Source: Chara braunii
Taxonomy: Eukaryota > Streptophyta > Charophyceae > Charales > Characeae
NCBI GenBank assembly: GCA_003427395.1
Contig: BFEA01000432.1
Location: forward strand, 1,157,537 to 1,187,481
Direction: 5' to 3'
Length of the DNA: 29,945 nt
The position numbers were made by a program, and so were the translations under genes. Below, in pieces: positions 10,083-19,930 of the stretch (position 1 is its first letter; each line of letters opens with the position of its first letter). The notes below the pieces were generated by a model, which worked only from the letters and a program-made list of their open reading frames with translations, was not told where the DNA came from and made no database searches.

Positions 10083-11284
10083 TTAGGGTACGAAAAATAG
10101 TCTCGCAGAGGGGTGTCCAAAACCATGGCGGGTTCTTCCGGAGGAGGGTGGAGGTAAGAACGTAGGAATAGCTGACAGGAGGGTGGAGGTAATGACGTAA
10201 GAATAGCTGATGTATCCTCGGATGAAGTTACTGTAGTAACTCGTGAGCCCGAAAAAACTGTGAAGTTGCTTGCAGGATGTGGGGACGAGCCACTCCGTGA
10301 TAGGAGCGATCTTCACGTCGTCCATATGGAGACCCTGGTCAGACACATGGTGTCCTAGGAAGTTCTCTTTGCGCTGGGCAAAACAATACTTACTGAACTT
10401 GACATAAAAATCATGCTTGCGTAAGTGTTGTACGACATCGTGAAGGTTTCTGAGATGGTCTTCTAAGGTACGACTATAGACCAAGATTTTGTAAAGGTAC
10501 ACGAGAACGTATTCTTTAAGCATGTCCTGAAGATATCGTTCATCGTTGTCTGGAAGGTGGCAGGTACATTGGTGAGGTCAAATGACATCACCATGAACTC
10601 ATAGTGGTCAAAGCGTGAGCGAAAGACGATTTTCGGCTGGTCCTCTGCAACAATGCGGATCTGATGGTAACCGCTACGAAGATCGATCTTCGTGAAGAAG
10701 CAGTTGTCTGCCAGACAGTTAAACAACTCATCCACACAAGGCATAAGATAGTTGTTCGATGCAGAGGCGAAGAGTTTCGTTCGCTTTGCAAGCAAAGAAG
10801 ATGGGGGCATCCCAAAGAGAGTTACTGGGTTGAATGAAACCCAACCGAAGGAGTTACTCAAGTTGACACTTGAGCTCCGTTACCTCTGGAATCGAGGGTC
10901 GGTAGGGTGTTGTTGTGGATACGATAGTCATGCACGAGCTAAGATAAAATGCTCAACACCGTGCATCGGAGGGATCCCGCTGTATGGAAAATACGGGGGA
11001 AAGACGTCGTGGTACTCTCGAATCAAGTCACGAATGACGAACTCTAAGTCGGTCTTGAACAACACAAGTTCCTTGGCGTCTGCGTCGACACGAGACGTAA
11101 GTGTGGAATCGGCAGTGGACGATGTACTGACCTGGGATGTTGAAGGGGTGTCCATAGGCTGAGGGGAGGATGTAGAGATGGAAGCCACGAAAATGGAGGA
11201 CGGGTCAGGGGGATCGGGCTCCAAGGAGATGAGCTCAATGTCTAGGCAGAGGGGATCGTGGCGTAGAAGATCCATGACATTCAC
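10083..11284 (-). pseudogene. pol: Ty3/gypsy reverse transcriptase remnant with destroyed YLDD box
   Basis: Minus strand. A linker with VDADAKELVLFKTDLEFVI and LIREYHDVFP (11284-10928) is typical for the sequence before Ty3 RT. A stop and frameshift follow. RT fingers and palm are read in 10861-10463: KIDLRSGYHQIRI (the palm Asp region), FRSRFDHYEFMVMSFDLTN and PATFQTTMNDIF. Another frameshift leads to 10523-10083: VYLYKILVYSRTLEDHLRNL, CFAQRKENFLGH and LHSFFGLTSYYSNFIRGY. The catalytic box expected as YLDD reads YLYK (10499-10488), so both catalytic Asp are gone. RNase H should follow but the trace stops. Homology to Ty3/gypsy RT is clear; loss of function is certain. Confidence 0.9.
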
Positions 11285-11289
11285 TGAAA

Positions 11290-11950
11290 CTAGGGTGACA
11301 TCCTCTTGACGCAGGAAGCGGGCGAATTGACGAGGGGATCACAATGTGATGTCCCAGTGGGATTCCGAGGGACGAGGGTCCCGAGGAGGTAGGTCAGGAG
11401 GGGTGTCGTTCGTGGTGCCAATGAAAGGGACGCAATGGGTCTGACCACACATCGTTTTGAGAACGATTGTCTTGGCCCCTGTGCCACGAAATTTGCAAGA
11501 CCGGGGAGTGTCAAGGATAAAGTCATACCCAGTCTCCAACACATCAAGTATGTGGAGGAGTAGTAGCGACGAGACGCCTGGGTACAATCTGACAGTTGGA
11601 GGGTAAGCGAGAAGTGGAGGTCAAAAACTGTTTGATCAAAAAAACGTTGCGTTTTGTTATCTCCGAGGGTAACGAAGATAGGAGAGCGAGACCCGAAGAT
11701 AGCTAGACGAGCTTCCTCAACCACTCGAAGGTGATAGAAATCTCCCTATGAGTCGGAGACCCATAAAGCGCGATATACCCTCATAGATGTCCCAAGATGA
11801 ATGAAAATGATAGAAAGAGTGTGATAAATGTCAGAGAGTATAGTAAGAAGACGATACAGAACGTTGACGTATCTCGTGAGTCGTTCTTGACGAGCCTGAA
11901 GAATGCTAATATCCACGTGAGATGACACAACGTCATCGCGAGTTGCCATC
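11290..11950 (-). pseudogene. Ty3/gypsy aspartic protease remnant
   Basis: On the minus strand, 11949-11746 reads into VSDS followed by TAG and then GDF. This looks like a D-S-G active-site region broken by a stop. The next frame (11724-11290) reads VEEARLAIFGSRSPIFVTLG, DNKTQRFFDQTVFDLHFSL and ASRRYYSS. An alternative frame (11587-11339) supplies LDVLETGYDFILDTP. The beta-strand-rich pattern after the active site and the place between gag and RT fit a retropepsin that would mature the polyprotein. The split over two frames and the stop show it is inactive. Calling the catalytic motif is the least certain part. Confidence 0.65.
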
Positions 11951-12159
11951 TGAGCACTACAATGAGTCGTGCGAATAGCGTGAGGCGTCGAAAGTCTCGG
12001 AGGGGAAGGACTAGATGCGGGGTCTGTTGTGGGGCAGACGGTACCTCGACAGACAGCGGGTCGAAGGAAACTGCGTCCGTTGAGTCCTGAGGATCCTTTG
12101 ATGTGGTAGCCGAAGAGATGAATCGTGACTGAGTGGTCAGGAAACCGGCTACAGATGAG

Positions 12160-13399
12160 GCATCAGTGGTACACTTGACCGTGGCTAGTTGGATGATGTC
12201 GGTCAGGAGACACCGGGGGAGGACTGTGATCGACGTTGACGAGAAATGTTTTCATAGTAGCAATCGAGGCCGGCATGGTATGGGTACCGCGAGGAGGTAT
12301 GATGATCCTGGCGACAATGGATATAACCTCGATGGGCCTCAATGACGGCACGCTCATCGGGTGTCAGAGCTCCACGAGGAGGGATAAAACCCTATGGAAG
12401 GTCGACCTGAGGAATAGTGAACATGCGCGCACCGACCTGTGTGGACCTGTTGTAAGCACGACTCGTAGCGGATAGGGCCATCCGCAAGCGATCACCAGAG
12501 GTGGTCGTGTCGTTATCCAAATGAAAGTGGATGGCGTCTATAAGCTCGATGTCCTCAGGGGCAGCCCCAAGGGAAGGGTCGATCTCTGTCGTAGGGTCAT
12601 CGCTACATTTGAGTGCACTGTAGCGCCAAGAGAATGGTGCTTCAGTCTAAGCTGGATGGCGGAAGGGGCCGATGAAAGAATAGCGACATCGGTTGGTGTC
12701 GCGCGACTGAGTGGTGGCGGCAGGCTGCGCAGAGGGCGAGGTGGTGGACAAACGATTTCACATCCTCTGATACCGGCGAGCGACATCGTACGCTTGCTCT
12801 CGCGATATGAATGACCGCCTCCACAACTCCAGGCGGTAGTCAGCTGGAAGATTGCAAAGAAATCAGTCGATGAGAATGACCTCCGAGAGGAACGTCTCAT
12901 CACACGTGAGGCGAGCGTCTTGAAACATCCCGATGTGCCGCTTTAAGTCACTCGCGACACTGGGCCCGGACCATCTCGTCTGGGTGATGTGGGTCAGCGC
13001 ATCAGTGGCGTCATGCTCAGCACCAAAGCGGTCCTGGAGAAGGGTTGTGAAATCCGGAAAGGTGGGGACCTCACCTGTGCGCCGACGATGGGCATAATGA
13101 CTCTCTCACGTGGAGGAAGGGCTACTATGTAATTTGGTTGCGAGCATATTGCACCACATCTTCTGGGGGATAGTTATCAAAGTGCGTGTGTGTATGGCTA
13201 TCTGCAGCAACTGCGACACGCAGCGTATGCCATTGTAATCGGGTATATCCGACAAACGCACAAGGGAGGGTCCGCTGTGGTGTCGGCGAGGGGAGAGTGG
13301 TTGGGGTGCCTGCACTGTGGTGGCAAAGGTCGGGGCCAAAGCAGGGGTGGGAGTGGGAGCAGGCTGTGGGCCGTAGCCACCAGCAGGGGGGCCGATAGA

Positions 13400-13400
<1 letters not shown>
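12160..13400 (-). pseudogene. gag: Ty3/gypsy gag remnant
   Basis: Minus-strand reading gives a Pro/Ala-rich N-terminus, then VRLSDIPDYNG (about 13260-13230) and a capsid-like segment TFPDFTTLLQDRFGAEHDA (about 13070-13010). After an in-frame stop near 12860 come ADYRLELWRRSF and EQAYDVARRYQ. A zinc-knuckle-like stretch, YIHCRQDHHTSSRYPYHAG, lies near 12340-12270 with one Cys of the CX2CX4HX4C pattern apparently lost. Gag forms the virus-like particle and packages element RNA. Several frame changes interrupt it. The short plus-strand open frames here are shadows. Confidence 0.7.
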
Positions 13401-13677
<277 letters not shown>

Positions 13678-13689
13678 CCCTTGGCCTGT

Positions 13690-13868
13690 TGGTTAAAAAC
13701 GTTATTTTTGTATTCGATTAGCACCTGGATCGGGAGGTAGGGGGATGTCAGGACTGACGGGAAGTAGGGGAGGAGAGGAAGGAGGGGACGAGGGGAGGTG
13801 GGGGGAGAGGAAGGAGGGGAGGAAGGGTTCGGAAGTAAGGGGTCATCCAGCTCCCTCACGTACTGCAC
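13690..13868. other. GGGGA-rich spacer
   Basis: Purine-rich sequence with many GGGGA and GGAGGGG runs. On the minus strand it translates as Pro/Ser-rich peptide and might be decayed N-terminal gag sequence beyond the microsatellite, but no motif proves it. Confidence 0.4.
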
Positions 13869-13935
13869 CTGATCATGAATGTATACAAGCTACATTTCTA
13901 GTTTGATCCGGTCACAACAACGGGGTGTTCTATTT

Positions 13936-14099
13936 GGGGGAAGATGGAAGGGGTAGTGAAATCCGATCGTAGGGCAGGGGAGGTGGTGGCCAAGCTACCT
14001 AGCAACAGTCTGACGTCGGGGGAAGATGAAAGAGGTAGTGAAATCAGATCGTAGGGCAGGGGAGGTGGTGGCCAAGCTACCTAGCAACAGTCCGACGGG
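13936..14099. repeat. 82-bp tandem duplication
   Basis: Two adjacent units begin GGGGGAAGATG at 13936 and 14018 and match almost throughout, ending in GCAACAGTCTGACG and GCAACAGTCCGACG. Only a handful of substitutions separate them, so this duplication is young compared with the surrounding decay. Confidence 0.9.
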
Positions 14100-14414
14100 T
14101 GTTGGAAATTCCGCGCGCTCTCTGCGAGATTCTGCCTTCACGATTTCCACGAATGTGCACCGCAGGGAACAACGAGTCCCGCAAAAATGCTCGCTAGAGT
14201 AGTGCAAGCGCCGCGAAAGTGCGCACCGACTTTTAAAGAAAAGACAATGTGCACCGACAGCAAAGGTTCCTGCGAGCGTCGCGCGCTCATGCTGGCCGAA
14301 TCTGCGCCATGGTTCTATTTTTTCCACCCGCCACTGTTTCCCCCCCGCACCCTGATAATGAATGTATACAAGCCATCTTTCCGGTGGGGTACTGCCAAAA
14401 TGAGGGTGTTTTGT

Positions 14415-14466
14415 GTTCGGGGGAAGACGGTATTACGAAAACCACAACTACCGTCTTCCCCTGAAC
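14415..14466. repeat. 18-bp inverted repeat around a 16-base spacer
   Basis: GTTCGGGGGAAGACGGTA (14415-14432) and TACCGTCTTCCCCTGAAC (14449-14466) are complementary over 18 bp with one G-T mismatch. This is either two abutting element ends or a very short inverted-repeat element. Confidence 0.85.
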
Positions 14467-14600
14467 ATATTGCACCGTGATAATGAATGTATACAACCTA
14501 TCTTTCTCGTCCAGTACAACCATAATGGGGGGGCCTTGTGCTCGAAGGACGATAGTTGGGCAAGGGGCAACATGCAATATCCCCTTCACCGTGAGAGGTA

Positions 14601-15158
14601 GCTATGCTTACAGGGGTCTCCTGTTTAGCTCTAGGAGTAGTGGTAGGTAGGTAGTAAAAGGTGAATTAGAGAGAAAGATAAAAAAGGGGTGGGGGAGAAA
14701 CGATGGAAAAAAGGAGGTATATGTTTTTGAAAGAGGGCATATGTTGTTGAAAGTTGGAAATTCTCCAGTGGCTACAGGGGAGGATAAAGTTTTTCTTATC
14801 TACTAGCTTGGAATGAATGGCACTCCCATCTTTTGGTAGGTACCTTGTGCTAGCCTGGTTTGAATCTATCCTGAAACCCTTATACAAATTGGAAAGAACT
14901 TGTTGAAATAGTGTGTGAGGGTGTGTACACTGTTTGAGGAACAACAGCTTCTCCAGAACTCGAGAAATGCTGAAACAGATACGATAGTGGGCAATAGTTT
15001 CGAGGGTCGGGAACTTTCCTCCCGATGCGATAGATTTCATCTTGTGCGCTAGCTTGAAATGCTGTGACGCTTGAAATGCTTTTAGATTGGTGCTCTCCTA
15101 TCTTTTGCTAGGCGCCTTGTGAGTCTTGTGACCAACAACTATGTTGCCTAATTTCGGT
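14601..15158. other. Gene-free stretch with a diverged direct repeat
   Basis: A 124-codon minus-strand frame (15040-14666) shows no recognisable domain. A block with CTAGCTTG, then ATCTTTTGGTAGGTACCTTGTG (about 14802-14849), recurs as CTAGCTTG and ATCTTTTGCTAGGCGCCTTGTG at about 15049-15121, with extra sequence between the halves. Confidence 0.45.
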
Positions 15159-15237
15159 ACTTCTCACCTGGTGAGAAGTCCCGAGAAGTCTCGAGACTAG
15201 CTCCCTTGTATTCAAACCAAGTGATCAAAAGGGAGCT
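15159..15237. repeat. Perfect 21-bp palindrome plus flanking inverted repeat
   Basis: ACTTCTCACC-T-GGTGAGAAGT (15159-15179) is a perfect palindrome. Directly after it, CGAGACTAGCTCCCTT (about 15192-15207) is inverted as AAGGGAGCTAGGGTCTCG (about 15228-15245), with two extra bases in the second arm. Together they form two successive foldbacks immediately before the presumed Harbinger terminus. Confidence 0.8.
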
Positions 15238-15254
15238 AGGGTCTCGTTAGACAC

Positions 15255-15367
15255 TCCTAAAAGAATCCTAAAATTTTTAGGATGAGTCCTAAAGGATTTT
15301 TAGGATTTCGTGCGGTGTCGTTACATGCAGTCCTAAAAATTGTCTTTTAGGATTCGTCCTAAAAGGT
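15255..15367. repeat. Cluster of CCTAAAA / TTTTAGG motifs (Harbinger subterminal repeats)
   Basis: About eight copies of CCTAAAA or its complement lie within ~110 bp, in both orientations. They include the palindromic ATCCTAAAATTTTTAGGAT. Clustered short motifs in both orientations near an end are typical transposase-binding arrays. A TTA trinucleotide at 15247-15249 just outside could be a Harbinger-type target site, but the other end is missing. Confidence 0.6.
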
Positions 15368-15814
15368 TTCCCGCGGCCCGTTCTCATATTTGTATACGCA
15401 ACCGCGTTGCCGATGTCCGCCGGGTCCTTGCTGGTGTCCGTGGTACACACTGCGGAGGCCTTGGGCGGGCGAGGAGGGGTGGGTGAAAAGCGCGGTCACC
15501 CCGAACTTCAAAACTTCAAATTCGAATTTTCGCGGACGCAAGGCGGCAGGGGTGAAGCGTTCGGCGCAAGTATCCATCTTCCGACTCCACGCGAGTTGTG
15601 AGCAGCGGGGGCAACTTCCGGCAAGGCGCATCTTCACCTCCGCCGTGTGTGCTGTCCTGTGGACTCCGACGCACGCCATCTTCTGTTGCAGCGTACGTCA
15701 GCGGGCGCATCTACGGGTCCGGCGTGCGTGTCTCTCTTCACTTGGTTCAGCAACGGGCGTGTCTTCGACGGTTGTGGCAGGCTTCACGCTCTTCGGGCAG
15801 GAAGATTCCCAGAG

Positions 15815-16828
15815 ATGGATCTTCGTGTCAGCGGGCACGGTCTGCGCGAAGAGGAGATCGACGCGGTCGCGATGGCGGTTACTGTCGTCGTCGTGAACAC
15901 GATGGGCGGCATGTCATCGTCCTCAAGCGACATGCTGACACAGCTCCGAAAACGAAGAGCGTTGTTGCAGCGCATTGCCGAAGCGCCGGATTGCGTGGCC
16001 ACGTGTGAGGCAGTCGTCCAGTTGTGCGCCGCTCTGTCATCTGGCGTTTTCCCACGACGGACCCCACGTTGGTGGATTAAACGACGGACTGGCGGGACAT
16101 GGGAGGATCTCCGCCTCTGTGATGACGCGACGGATGGGTATTACCGGCAGAAGTTGCGCATATCGTTGGCCATGTTCATGCAGATCGTTGCCGCGTGCGC
16201 CACGTACGTGTAGAAGAAGGTGACGCACTACAGGATGCCTTTGCCAATGGAGCAGGTGATCGCTTTCGCGTTGTACAGGTGGGCGTCAGGAGAGACGTAC
16301 GAGAGCGGCACTTCGGCCTTCGGCATCGGCAGGGCAACTGGACTGCAGGTCGTCCGCGAGTCACTTCGGCGCTGCTGCAGGCGTACCCCGATGCTATCAA
16401 GTGGCCAGTTGGCCGTAGACGTGCGCAGATTCTGCGCGCATTCCGTGACAAGGGTTTCCCGAATGCTTCGGCACGATCGACTGTACACACATCTACATTG
16501 ACAAGCCCACCGGCGCACCTTCCGACAACTACTACGACTGCAAACAGAAGTTCTCCGTGCAGGCGCAGGTGGTGGTGGATTTGGATCTGCGGATCCTTGA
16601 CGTCCACATCGGATACCCGGGAAGCGTGCACGATGTCCGCGTCCTGCACAATTCCCAGCTATGGAGGCGTGCAGAAGCTGGCGAGCTGTTCGACGCACCT
16701 CCGGAGAATCTGCCGCACTGTATCGTCACGCGAGGTTACCTGCTAGGCGACAACGGTTATCCTGTTGCCTGTCCATGGGGTGCAGCCGTACGGAGGAATC
16801 GACCAACATCCTGACGAGGAGCGCTGCG
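15815..16828 (+). pseudogene. PIF/Harbinger transposase (DDE superfamily nuclease), broken
   Basis: The frame starts MDLRVSGHGLREEEIDAVAM at 15815 and runs through WEDLRLCDDATDGYYRQKLR to an in-frame TAG at 16211-16213. It continues in the same frame with HYRMPLPMEQVIAFALYRWA. Near 16350-16370 the frame changes to LLQAYPDAIKWP and ILRAFRDKGFPN. Near 16465 it changes again to TIDCTHIYIDKP, YPGSVHDVRVLHNS and LLGDNGYP. A final shift gives VQPYGGIDQHPDEERC to about 16828. The first catalytic Asp (IDCT, 16479) and the Asp of GDNGYP (16749) are present. The region that should carry the catalytic Glu is deleted. The enzyme would bind element ends and cut and rejoin DNA. One nonsense codon, three frameshifts and the deletion show it is dead. 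The protein upstream of 15815 is open but not convincing. Confidence 0.85.
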
Positions 16829-16829
16829 G

Positions 16830-17249
16830 TGAGGTCGCCGTCGTACGAATGCGAATGCGGCGTCTCTCCAAGGGCTCGTCATCATCGCCGCCAAGATCGG
16901 CGACGGGAGCCTTCTCTGTCCGCGTTTCACGGCCACGCAGTTGCTGCACCTCGTGTGGAGGGGTCTGCATCCTCTTCGAAGTGGTGCGATCAGAAGAGCG
17001 TTGCCGATCGCTCTCGCGTACTTCAGACGTTGTCGCCTCCGCCTGCTCCTCCGCCGTGAACTCAGCGTCACAGTCCCCTTCCGCTTCCTCCGCCCAACCT
17101 TGCGCTCCACGACCACGCACCCTTGGCAACGCATCTTCCGTACGCACCCTCTTCGCTTTCGGGGCTTGCCGCCGCCCTCTTCCCTGCCCTTGGCTATCGT
17201 TGACGACCACGTCGCGCTTCTTCCCACGGGTGTTCCCTCTCGTAGACAT
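16830..17249 (-). pseudogene. Remnant of the second Harbinger ORF (N-terminal part only)
   Basis: The minus-strand frame starts MSTRGNTRGKKRDVVV at 17249 and stays open beyond 16830. It has basic patches like nuclear localisation signals (RGRRQAPKAKRVR) and an acidic stretch (WAEEAEGDCDAEFTAEEQAE). It is about 140 residues long before it runs antisense into the transposase. Second ORFs of this superfamily encode Myb/SANT-like DNA-binding partners of the transposase. No Myb helices are visible here, so the assignment rests on position, orientation and nuclear-protein composition. The C-terminal part was lost in the same deletion that removed the transposase end. Plus-strand frames here are shadows. 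Confidence 0.5.
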
Positions 17250-17614
17250 GTTTCGTGGCGACCTTTGCAGGCGAGCTTGGCAGTGTGATCGGACGAGCGG
17301 GAAGTGTGGCCGACCTGGCAAAAAATATGTCTCCCGTGAAAAACGTCTCCGTGCGGCTGTGGCGTGACGACAACGACGTGCACGTGGCAGACAAATGATC
17401 TGTCCTCTGCGGGAAGAAGATATGACGACGACGGACATCCACGCGACGCAGTAGATCTCTCCTCCGCGGGATGAAGACGACGACGTTGTCGAGCGCATCG
17501 GTCCGGCACCGCACCAGGGCAACGCGGGACCCTCCTAGCCGCGTCACGCAGGAGCTGATTTAAATCCTTCGTCGCAGATAATACATGTGGAGCTTCCTTA
17601 AGCCGCTCCGACCG
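17250..17614. other. G+C-rich sequence without recognised feature
   Basis: Minus-strand frames are open here but carry no domain. It could be the promoter or 5' leader of the minus-strand Harbinger ORF. No terminal inverted repeat was found. Confidence 0.4.
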
Positions 17615-17900
17615 AGTGCGCCAGCCATACCTCTCGCGAGCCCCTACGACAGGATAGGGCCTACGCGAGGCACGACTTACCTACACCTTACGGGAGATGT
17701 CACCTCCCTTCGGTGGGCGTATCCCTGCCGAGCTGCCAGTCCACAGTACGAAAGCTAATCAGTTGCAATTGCAAAGGTGGACCAGCCGAGGGTGTTTCTC
17801 GTTCGCCGTAGCATAAGGGGTACGCGTGGTAATACGCCTCTATCGAACCCGCACGCGAACCGACATCTTGGGGGGCTGAGGTCCCAAGCGCGACTCGACA
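17615..17900. repeat. Hairpin-rich dispersed repeat, copy 2
   Basis: Collinear with 1990-2320: GCCAGCCATA, CTCGCG, CCCCTAC, ACTTACC, GGGCGTATCCCT, CGAGCT, ACGAAAG, GCAATTGCA versus GCAATCGCA, CCGAGGG and TTCGC. Stems seen: CTCGCG (17633-17638) with CGCGAG (17664-17669); CACC plus GGGAG (17684-17696) with CTCCC plus GGTG (17704-17715); CTTGGG with CCCAAG near 17868-17889. The CACC/GGGAG stem lies where copy 1 has CCCTAAGGG/CCCTTAGGG. Confidence 0.7.
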
Positions 17901-18174
17901 TCGGTCGACTAGGACGCATCCCACACTCCACGCGCACTCCACTTTACAAACACACATACACACAAAACAACATATATTCGAAACGACACAGCACAAACAA
18001 TGCGACAACGCTCCTAGCCCCTCGGTAGCCGTCCCATAACTGTCCGACGCGGAAATCGGATAGGCGTCGCGCACGAGACTTAATATAAAACCGCACGGTC
18101 GCAGGGCTAACTCATATCGACTCGCAATGCAAGCGTACGCAAGCGGTTGCAATGATGGTGTACTATGTAGTACC

Positions 18175-18380
18175 CATACTCTCGCGGTCCCCGTTAATCG
18201 CGAGGGCCACGTTCGACACTCAAGTGTCGGCTGACACGCGCCTTGAGGGTTAATCTCTCGATGCTGGACAACCGCCATGCGCGGTTGAAGACCACACCCT
18301 CTTCCGCACCCTGTGCAGAGGGGTTAAGTAGACAACTTTAAGCTGTCGTGGCGGTCGAACATCAAGGGGTTTGACTTTGA
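18175..18380. repeat. Further related hairpins (partial copy 3)
   Basis: CCATACTCTCGCGGTCCCC (about 18174-18192) repeats the opening of copies 1 and 2. CTCGCG (18181-18186) pairs with CGCGAG (18199-18204). GACACT-ca-AGTGTC follows near 18213-18226. CAACCGC pairs with GCGGTTG near 18268-18286. GTCGAAC (18354-18360) pairs with GTTTGAC (18369-18375) with one G-T. A fourth start-like match, CCAGCCATAATCTGGTCGTCCC, is near 18465. Confidence 0.6.
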
Positions 18381-19240
18381 CGGCTGCCACGGACTATAAC
18401 GTCCAACTATAAAAAAACTTCAAAGAGCAAAGGTAAAAACAAAAAGAGGTCTCCCTTTTCTCTCCAGCCATAATCTGGTCGTCCCTTGCGCACGATCACA
18501 TTAAGCCGCGCGCATGCCCAAGCCACATGTAAATATATACATAAGGGTCAGTTATATAAGACGATTACTTCTTACAGTCACAGTGGGGCTCCCTCCAACC
18601 ATATATGCATGTAATCGCAGACAATCACATCCAGAGTCCGAATCAGAAACGCACCTGCAATCACATCAAAGATTCATCCAGAAGTCCACGCACTACACGG
18701 AGTCAACCCCAACACTTTCGACACTCATACCCCTCGCTTTAGCCATGCAAGCCCCAAACCTCCTGTCCAACCAACCTTAATTAAAATACTCAGTACCTTT
18801 GTTAAATGGCCATTAATAAAAGTCCGGGTGAAACCTTAGTAAAACAACGAAATCACCAGGGCTAAAGCCTTTTAGGTTGAGTGTGGAGGGAGAGTTGAAA
18901 TTGAGTCATAGATCGACAAATCGGCAACCGACCTGTTATCAGTGATAATAGAAAGTGATCCTCAAGGGATCGAGCTGGATCTAGTCCTAAATTTGGATCA
19001 GATGATAAAAAAAGCCTGTAACAAACAGCAGACCGATCCCTAAGCAAGGATCATAAGTGTATGGAGAATACAACTCCATAATACATCCTCACTCAAAATC
19101 TTCCTATAAACCAAACCTAAATCTACCTTTAAGCCAGTGCTTAAGCCAAAGGTAGACCAACTGCAGAATCTCCCCTATTCTGGGTGGATCGCCTGAATCA
19201 CCACCTGTCAAAATATAATCTATCTCGTCTAAACTAGGAA
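18381..19240. other. Gene-free stretch with one nested hairpin
   Basis: No recognisable gene. CTACCTTT (19123-19130) pairs with AAAGGTAG (19148-19155). Inside it TTAAGC (19129-19134) pairs with GCTTAA (19139-19144), a nested foldback just before the 123-bp tandem array. Confidence 0.5.
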
Positions 19241-19930
19241 AATTTCGGCAGCGCTTCCCGTAGGAGAAGTGCCTCTCCAGAATTTATATAGGTCCATACA
19301 TGAAAGCAGAAGTAATATCTAACTCTAGAAAGTCAAACTATGTCTAATTTCATGAAATAGCAGAAATTTGGGCAGCACTCCCTTTAGAAAGGGAGGCTTT
19401 CCAGATTTACACTAAGTCAGATATAAAGACAGAAATAATCTCTAACTCTGAAAAGTCAAACTATGTCTAACTCCCTGAATCAGTAGAAATTTGGGCATCA
19501 CTCCCTTTAGAAAGGAAGGCTTTCCAAATTTATACTAAGTCAGATATGAACTCCAACAACAGCTCGAGCTCAACTTTAGACAGAATTTAACAAACTTCTT
19601 AATTTTTGTAGAAATTTCGGCAGCACTCGCTTTAGAAAAGTGCTATTCCAAAATTTATACAAGGCTAAGTTCAGAACTTGAGAATAACTTTGACTTCTCA
19701 AAGTCCAATTTTGTCTAACTCCCTGGATTAGTAAAAATTTGGGCAGCACTCCCTTCAGAAAAGGAGACTTTTCAGATTCTTACTAAGCCAGATATATAGA
19801 AAAGACAAGTTGAACTCTGACAAGTCAAACGTTAGACTAACTTCTTGGATGTGTAGAAATTTCGGGAGCGCTTCCCGTAGAGAAAGTAGCTTGTCAAGAT
19901 TTATACAAAGCCAAGTACAAAAAAAAATGA
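19241..19930. repeat. Six-unit ~123-bp tandem repeat, each unit with a hairpin
   Basis: AATTTCGGCA or AATTTGGGCA starts at 19241, 19365, 19488, 19613, 19736 and 19858, with spacing 122-125 bp. Units share GCRCT, a TAGAAA-like loop, CCARATTTATAC and AAGYCAGATAT. Right after the start each unit can fold: unit 1 GCGCTTC with GAAGTGC; unit 2 CTCCCTTT with AAGGGAG; unit 4 GCACT with AGTGC; unit 5 CTCC with GGAG. Stem bases differ between units while most pairing is kept. Non-coding. Such AATTTCGGCA-type repeats are familiar from plant retrotransposon non-coding regions, but I cannot assign a family. Confidence 0.85.

Larger units (their letters stand above)
13870..14600. repeat. Nested fragments of a TIR-type repeat family
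   Basis: A GGGGGAAGAYGG motif, or its complement CCGTCTTCCCC, occurs at 13936, 14018, 14419 and 14451. GAATGTATACAA occurs three times: about 13876, 14359 and 14486. Each later copy is followed by TCTTTC, a G-rich stretch and another end-like motif. The ends resemble the terminal inverted repeats of the element at 23702-24274. The simplest reading is several partial or nested copies of one inverted-repeat family. Confidence 0.55.
15245..17249. mobile_element. PIF/Harbinger-type DNA transposon, internally deleted and decayed
   Basis: A terminal region with repeated CCTAAAA words (15255-15367) is followed by a plus-strand PIF/Harbinger transposase remnant (15815-16828). A convergent minus-strand ORF remnant (17249-16830) comes next. 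PIF/Harbinger elements usually carry a transposase gene plus a second ORF with a Myb/SANT-like domain, which fits the layout. No matching right-hand CCTAAAA terminus was seen near 17.3-17.6 kb, so the right boundary is only where coding similarity stops. Confidence 0.7.

Noticed and set aside
12133-12814. Plus-strand open frames over the gag region
   Set aside because: They are shadows of the minus-strand gag remnant; the minus-strand reading shows ordered gag motifs.
16765-17367. 200-codon plus-strand frame
   Set aside because: Beyond its first ~20 residues (end of the transposase) it is antisense to the minus-strand second Harbinger ORF and shows no domain.
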